From assembly GCA_004369085.1 (NCBI GenBank), contig ML210179.1:16322-80321 (forward strand): a stretch of 64,000 bases of DNA. The letters run 5' to 3'. How positions within the stretch are numbered: the first letter of the stretch is position 1; each line of letters begins with the position of its first letter. The stretch comes from Coprinopsis marcescibilis (Eukaryota > Basidiomycota > Agaricomycetes > Agaricales > Psathyrellaceae). Below the pieces are notes generated by a model. It worked only from the letters and a program-made list of their open reading frames with translations. It was not told where the DNA came from and did no database searches. A program made the position numbers and the translations under genes. Shown here piece after piece: positions 57,639-64,000 of this stretch.

Positions 57639-59431
57639 TCAATCGTCGTCCTCCTCAGGCTGGACCACCCCCAATTCATCAAGCGTCCGCGAAAAAGAAC
57701 GTTCAACGAACCGAGTCGCTGCGGAGAAGCCTCCAACCCCTTCCAGTCTCGACCCACCCCCAACCGTTGTACTACGCGCATTGACAAACACCAACGCCTC
57801 GAGATTCACCGCCAGACCTCCGGGACCGCCAGTGCATCTCCCTTTCTCCCAAGCCCGTAGTTTGAGGATGAACCGTGCGGTCACCATGCCCGAGAATCTG
57901 TGTCGTCGATAGGGACATAGTAAACGTTCAAGTACGCATGTGGTTCGGGATGTCAGTGACGGTGTGGTGCTACTACTGATCGTTGAAATCCTCACGGAAG
58001 GAGAGTGCTGCTTGCAACACGTGCTATTGCACCTGAGGCTACCTAAGTAAGGCAAGGTATGCCCAAGGCGTTAAATACTCCATAAGACACCAACGTGAGC
58101 GTTGGACGTACAGAATGGAGCGTAGCAACCAGGATAGAGAGCGAGATAATCGAGCTAGATGGTTTACCGTTCACATAACATGGTCGGTAGGACGTAGAAG
58201 CAGCGACACTCACGCCATGTACATCAGACCTACCAGCAACAAACGCTGTCAGTACACAGAAATTCGACTGGGCGCTAGAGGGACGACGTCACCTTGAGAA
58301 AACATCAGACGGTACAACGACGATGCCCCAGCCTTCGTCCAAGGTCTCCCAGGTGGCCCAAAGGTTCTCCACGCCCGGAGAGTTCCCAAACCATATGCAC
58401 ACCACTCGTGCACCACCAGGAAGGAAACAGCTATATACGCCACTGCACCTTTACATCCAATCATCGTATGTTGACCGGATTTTAAACCACACAAACTGGA
58501 CTAACTGCTAGAACGGATCATCCAAGGTTAGATTTTCGTCCTTAGAACTAAGAGAGATCAAATAAGCGTAAACGTACATTCGAAATCCGTACATATCCTC
58601 GCACTCGATGTACGGCACCCTTATCTGCGTGAAAGCGTAAGTGCACACTACAGCGAGAAGCAAGAAGGAGGGTGACTCACTGCGAGCAAAACAAGTCCTG
58701 GAGTGCCCAGTATAACCAGAACCGCAATAACAACCTTGTCGCGATTCCAAATCGCAATCGTTCTTAGCCCCCACATAGCTAAATTACCGTCAATGGACCG
58801 CACGCAAAGGTCAGACCTACAATGCTCATTGTGCTTACCCGCCACACCAAAGTGCCCGAAAACAAGCAAGGCGCTATGCACGCGCACCGCAACGTCGCAC
58901 CTGATAAGCATCATTATCAGACTCTACACCCAACCGCGCATCAGTCACCACATACTATGTACATGAGCATTCATTCACCAACGTCAGCGACTTCCCAGTG
59001 CCAAGCTGAAACGAAAGATGATGGATGACGCACCCTAAGCCCAGACTCGCGCTCCCGCAGACCAAGAAGAAAGACGGGCGTAGCAACAAGCGGTACGCGG
59101 CAGAACACATACAGCACCGTCGAGAACCTCCACGGGTAGTCCCACACCATCTCTACTTCCTGCCGCAGTGTCAAGGCATAGTCATACCATATCAGTGCTT
59201 TACAAAATAAGCATCACACCCGCATCAGCGCTCATGTAGTAATACCACTCCTCCCAATAGCAATAATAATGATAATAGCAAGAGAGCGAACTTACAAAGG
59301 GTGCAGAACTGCGCCAGTTGCATCGTATGGAGGCTATAATCGTTGATCAATCGCTATACCAGCGCTGTAAAATCGGGCACGCACCCTGTCTCCAGATGAG
59401 CATCCTCCAAGGACCATCTCGCAGTGCTCAT
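57639..59431 (-). CDS. DUF6533-type integral membrane protein
   Basis: Starts MSTARWSLEDAHLETG; exon 2 is DYSLHTMQLAQFCTL. Then comes YDYALTLRQEVEMVWDYPW, the hallmark of DUF6533, continuing WRFSTVLYVFCRVPLVATPV and FLLGLRE. Later helices include HSALLVFG, MWGLRTIAIWNRDKVVIAVL and VILGTPGLVLLAIRVPYIEC. The C-terminal exon contains FSGMVTARFILKLRAW, typical of the family's end, and an acidic tail QPEEDDD at 57639. Numerous small introns; the early joints are in phase, though I did not settle every middle exon (58080-58600). Function unknown; the family is expanded in Agaricomycetes and resembles seven-TM receptors only in topology. Confidence 0.78.
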
Positions 59432-59853
59432 CTTATCTATCAGCTAGTTTAGGATCAATGATAAAGGAGGAGGGGGGAGTGGGTGGTCGAGGTAAAGGGT
59501 GAATCCCGCAGCTGATTGACATGGATCTGAGAAGCATCCTTTAGTGGACCAAACACCCTGGCTCGGAGTGGATTGACAGGAATATGCAAGGGTTCAGACT
59601 TGCTGCGCGTTGTGACTATAGACTATGATGCATAATGGGCAAAGGGTAAACTACTATTAATAGTCACTGTTCTATCGATTGTGATTGAGGTTTGTAGGCT
59701 GATAGATTAGATTAAACTTGATTAGATTAGACTGGATCAACCGAGATGATCATGACTTCGACTCAATTTTTGTCCAGTCTAACAGCCTGAATATCTGTGT
59801 CCATAGGTACTTATTATATAGACAGACGAGATACAGGAGTCTCCTGTTGCGCA
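59432..59853. other. Intergenic, AT-rich
   Basis: Between the DUF6533 start and the 3' end of NLR-G. TTAGATTAGATTAAACTTGA and similar short runs at about 59705-59735. No gene seen. Confidence 0.5.
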
Positions 59854-62800
59854 TTATTCTGCTGTGAATGGATCTACCTCCATAGCCATATCCACGACTC
59901 CTTGAACTACTTGAGAGGAATAGAAAGTGGCCCCACCCTCGTTGAGGGCCTTCAAGCTTGCTTGAAGAAGGCTGATCTCCCGAAGGCGAGAGGCCACCAA
60001 GGTATCGAAGATACCGAGATATTCTCCCTGAGTCCTGCGACGGAAAATGTCGACACCTTCCTGATTCCTACGACGGAAGATGTCGAGACTTTGATCGTTC
60101 TTATGGCCAAGGAGCTTATTGCCATCTCTGCAAGGGACCGCCCAGGAAGGACCATGACACGCAAGTGAGAGCGCTGTCTGACCCTCCGCATCCACTGCCC
60201 CAACGTCAGCTCCCAAACCGTGGTCGTTGCACAACATCTTCACAATATTGCCATAACCGCGGAGCGATGCTTCCATCAAAGCCGTCCTGCCCAGCTTGTC
60301 GGCCACGTTGACCTTGACTTTATCCTTGGCCCCCTTTAGTATCTCGACGACGGCATCATACGCTTCATCCCACCACATGCAAGAGCAAGCATGTATCAAC
60401 GCGGTCCTTCCGTTCATATCCACCGCGTTCACGTCAACTCCCTCGACAGCTATCAATTTCTCGACAACGTCCCTCGACCCACGCCCCGCCGCCCTCATCA
60501 GTGCTGTCTGGCCCTCCTGATCCACCGCGTTGACGTTAACCCCTTCAACGGCAAGCAGTAATCCCACTACTTCGAGCCGGTCGTAGAACGACGCCTCTAT
60601 AAGAGCCCACGACGCACTTTGCAAATATTCGTGCATTCCTCGGCTGGGAGATGCCAAAAGAAGTATCTGCACAACCTCCACATGACCGTGACGGGAGGCG
60701 TGAAATAAAGGTGACCGCCCTTCCAAATCCTCCCTGTCTGCAACTATCCCCTCCGTGTTCATCAACAGCTTGACGATCTCCGTATGCCCATTCCGCGCCG
60801 CCTCTCCCAAGGCAGTCCTCCCATCCACATCAGCCAAGTTGACATCAAGGTCTTCTCGATAAGACAGCAACTCCACAACCCCCAAAAGGCCCCAGCTGCA
60901 CGCTTCCATCAAAGCAGTCCTCCCTTTCCCGTCCGCCAAGTTGACTTGGATGCCCTCAACCTGGAGCAACTCGTCCACAACCCCGAATATATCGCTCCAG
61001 TCCGCCAAGCTCGAACATGCCAACAAAAGGGCGGTTCGGCCATTACCATTCGACGAATTTACCGCGACGTTCTCAACCTCCAGCAGGCTCCTAACAGCCC
61101 TCCCAAACCCTCGCATCGACGCCATCATCAGCGCCGTATATCCATCATCGTCCGACGCGTTGACGTCCATCCCGTCGAGCTGGAACAGATCGAACATATC
61201 GCTTTGTCCAAGCCTGCAGGCCTCCATCAGTGCTGTCGTGCCTCCCCACCCCGCAATATCAGCATCGCAGCCAGCCTGCACGAGGATCCTCGCAAACTCT
61301 ACGTGTCCTCTCCTGAGAGCATGAATCAGCGGTGTGGCACCAGCATTATCCTGCGCATCTGTATCGATGGATTCGACTTGGAGAAGGATTCTTCCAGCTT
61401 CAATGTGGCCGTTGACTGCGGCGATCGCAAGTGGTGTGAAGCCACCCACGGTTGACCTTGAATTGATCATGAGTGTCTTGGGTACTGATTGCTTTACATA
61501 CTGCTGGGATCTCGTCGAGATCCATAGTTTAAGCAGTTTGAGCGAGTTGTATCTCACTAGGATGTGGGGACCGGGCCCGGTCCCCCATGGGACAGTGATC
61601 GTACTTGGGAATAAACAACGTTCGCACTGGCCAACAAATTGTTTGACCCGGTCTGGAAGTGGATCCGCAGCTTCCGCGTGGACAGACCAGTGATCGAAAA
61701 AGTATGTAAATCTCGCCGGGCGGGCGCCAGAGGTCCAGAGATGAAGGTGCGCAACGCAAGTGGACGCGAGGAGAGAATGGGGATTCCTCTCTGTTTCCAG
61801 CATATATGGTACCAGGAAGTCCCTTGCCGTGAAGTCTACCCGGACCAATGTTTAAGAAACCATATGATGGAACACGAGAGTAGAGTTGTACTTACGGACG
61901 AGGCGAGCTAATCTTGTCTCGGGTTCAAAGGTTACCAAACCACAGAATATGGCGAGGAAAGTCTCCTCCTCGACGACTGCCTCTGGATCAGGCGCGTATG
62001 TCTCCGGGTGCACCGCAACGGCAAGTCGAAGGTCATCAATGGATAACGACTCGCGGCTGTACAAGAGCCAGGTCAAGGCCCGTTTTGCCAGCTCTGACGT
62101 TTCTGTCTTCTCTATGCGCTTCATTGTGGCGGCGTACATCTCAGTAACGCCATCTGGAAGGCGTTCGAGGCGCTCCCGTAGATCTTTAACGCTGACAGCG
62201 GCCGCGAGCATATCGAGCTGGAGTGACGCTAGCAGGAACCTGTGGAGCTCGGATCAGTAAGTGCTTCCGCATCGGATTAGTTCATCACTTACATCCCCGA
62301 AGACTTCTCGATAATACGTGAGATTACGGTGGATTTCAGGGTCTCGTCCTTCAACACTCCGCGAAGGTTGGGCATTTGGCGCAGCTTCCTCTCAATGAGA
62401 AGCCCAATGTCATGGTCTCGTACAACGATGTCGAAGAAACTGGCATGAGGGACCAGCTGCTTGAGAATGTCCAATCGTCGTGATGTGATGAGAAAGTGGA
62501 CCGGAAGCGACGCCAAAGAATCCAGGATCTCTACTTGGAGATCACTTGATGCCTCGTCCAGCCCATCGATAGCATAGAATGTCCTGCTGAACACCTTCAA
62601 GGAGGATATTTTCCTCAAGATGCCCATGAGATCCTCCTGGGATGGCCGTACGTCGTGGGCATGGAGGCGATCGAAAATTGGCTTGACAATGGGAATAACT
62701 GCTTCGGGATGGCTTTCCACCTGCTGTCGGATCAAGGATCCCATGATCTCTTCAGCCGTCCATGGGTCGGTATATCGGCAGTACGCAACTGCGACGCAGA

Positions 62801-63660
62801 TTGATGGGTCTTCTTGTTGCATTTTGAGGAGGTGGTCGACCACTGATGCCCTAATAACAGTCCCTTCATAAAGCACTGCCAGATATGAATCACCGCTCAC
62901 TTACGCAAGTACCGTCTTTCCAGCCCCAGCTATCACATTTGCTCGTTATTTGGTGCATCACACTGGACGAGAGGGAGTCACATACGCATGCCTGTTCCCC
63001 AGAGTATCCCTTCGTCGGCAACCAGCCAAGTGGTCAGCTTTGAGTCCACCAAAATCCACTCTACCGTCCCCGGGGTCTTCTTGCTGTGATTGTCTTTCTG
63101 GATCGCCCTTTGGTTAATGATACTCAACCATCCTTTGAGCTTGTCAACATCTAGGGTGCGACTATATTAGATCGCAAGAAACAGGAGAAGAGACATGTAG
63201 AGCATTACCAAGGGGTAAGACTAGGTCAGTTGGATGAACAGTCGTGTGCGACAAGCTGCAGTTATTGTGGTTAATTGTTGTATATTGATTGCCTTCGACA
63301 TTGGTGAGATTTGAGCGGTGAAGCTGGACGTCGCCGGTGGGTTTTTTTATCCTTTGTATAACCGCTGGGACGAACGTCTGAGCAGCAAACAGTGAGCAAG
63401 CTTCCGGGATCGTGGATTTCGTGGTTCCTGCTTACAGTGGCATCCCCCTCATTTGCTGTTTCTCGCCCAACAGCCACGCCAGAGGGTGATTCCGACATAG
63501 TTGCCAGCTCACCATCTTGAGAAACCCTAGCCCTTCTCCCCAGACGCTCTGCCTATAAGTCGATGTCAGCGATTGCCTAGCACCACGCAACTTGAAGGAC
63601 CGCCTATTGCGGCGCGGGTTCAGTGGAAAACCGTACAATTCTCGAAAGGTTGGACCCCAT
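59854..63660 (-). CDS. NLR-G: NACHT-ankyrin NLR with N-myristoylation signature
   Basis: Eight exons: 63637-63660, 63436-63552, 63209-63377, 62986-63150, 62905-62929, 62293-62850, 61896-62239, 59854-61835, all phase-consistent. It is the most complete member and lies in inverted orientation to NLR-F. Exon 1 encodes MGSNLSRI; exon 3 has GDVQLHRSNLTNVEGNQY followed by TTINHNN. The Walker A microexon encodes PGAGKTVLA. Walker B-like YAIDGLDEA and FLITSRRLD follow. The 558-nt NACHT and 344-nt winged-helix exons match NLR-F almost residue for residue, while the ankyrin domain differs more. The C-terminal tail (ISLLQASLKALNEGGATFYS, then QVVQGVVDMAMEVDPFTAE) is full length. Family role: STAND ATPase receptor in non-self recognition; ligand unknown. 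Confidence 0.92.
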
Positions 63661-63817
63661 CTAGAAGACTGCCTGTATTCAAATCTTTCAGAGATATGAG
63701 GGTGAAGATGCCCAAGCCGAATGTTGTGGTCCTCTGAGCGATGTGGTCCTTCAAGCGAATGTTTCTTGGTAAACCGTTGGAATCGATTGGATGACTCAGC
63801 GCTACACCGCCACCTAT
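63661..63817 (-). promoter_or_regulatory. Shared NLR promoter block, copy G
   Basis: On the minus strand: AGGTGGCGGTGTAGCGCT (about 63800-63816), then CCAACGGTTTACCA, GGGCATCTTCACCCTCATAT and CTCTG, then the ATG at 63660. Confidence 0.65.
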
Positions 63818-64000
63818 TGATAGGGATTGCTAGGGGCTTTTAAACACTGTAAGGCAGTCTGAGGCCCACTAATCAATGGTATAGGGGGGTAATTCACTTG
63901 CCTGCGAGTCTGCGACCCGGTGAACACCTTGGGCTCCAGGAACGACTCGGCGGGGCTGGGAGTCGAACTCGCAGTTCGCGCACGGACATTCCCTCGTTAC

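Noticed and set aside
63940..64000. GTTCGACTCCC-like B-box on the minus strand at the window edge
   Set aside because: The rest of any tRNA or SINE would lie outside the window, and the visible stem does not close.

Overview
The window is nuclear DNA of a filamentous basidiomycete, most likely an Agaricomycete. Genes are broken by many 45-75 bp GT-AG introns. They include lineage-typical families: NACHT-ankyrin NLRs, a DUF6533 membrane protein, a DUF1996 secreted protein, a seven-helix membrane protein with a C-terminal VTTGRSW-like motif, and a multi-intron P450. I cannot name a species. Exon limits were placed by hand from splice signals, reading phase and comparison among paralogues in the window.

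Layout. 1-1929: 3' part of an NLR (NLR-A). 2545-5009 (-): GH47 alpha-mannosidase. 5859-6404 (-): small three-exon gene resembling an NLR N-terminus. 7351-8203: candidate small secreted protein with LEARD repeats. 8671-12048 (-): NLR-B, with a 204-bp tandem ankyrin array. 13164-14968 (-): Rab7-like GTPase carrying a roughly 300-residue insertion. 16510-19235 P450, 21221-23183 DMATS-type aromatic prenyltransferase and 23945-25202 (-) seven-helix membrane protein: a possible small metabolite locus. 27747-29142 (-) and 35267-36320: paralogous polytopic membrane proteins. 32478-34332: DUF1996 secreted protein. 36956-40074: NLR-C. 40300-42301: NLR-D pseudogene. 42776-42960: 5' relic of a further NLR (NLR-E). 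43206-46398: complete pogo-type DNA transposon with 27-bp inverted repeats and a TA target duplication. 46727-48998 and 53813-55864: segmental duplication carrying a dead and a live VPS29. Between the two copies lie a broken YcaC-like hydrolase and NLR-F (49680-53301). 56096-57152 (-): VTI1-type SNARE. 57639-59431 (-): DUF6533 protein. 59854-63660 (-): NLR-G.

The dominant theme is an expanding and decaying family of NACHT-ankyrin NLRs. The four with readable 5' ends (B, C, F, G) share an unusual architecture. Exon 1 is 24 nt and encodes MGxN[L/F]S[K/R]x, a textbook N-myristoylation signature. Next comes a variable linker, then a short motif of the type NVxGNQYxxxNNxY resembling fungal amyloid signalling motifs. 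A 25-nt microexon encodes the Walker A loop. NACHT/winged-helix exons follow (558 nt and 344 nt, invariant in C, F and G), then a divergent ankyrin fan. Three gene copies also share promoter blocks. I infer membrane-anchored immune-type receptors whose short N-terminal motif may nucleate signalling on the membrane; this is inference from sequence.

The VPS29, VTI1 and Rab7-like genes all belong to endosome/vacuole trafficking, but they are not arranged as a unit and I read that as coincidence.
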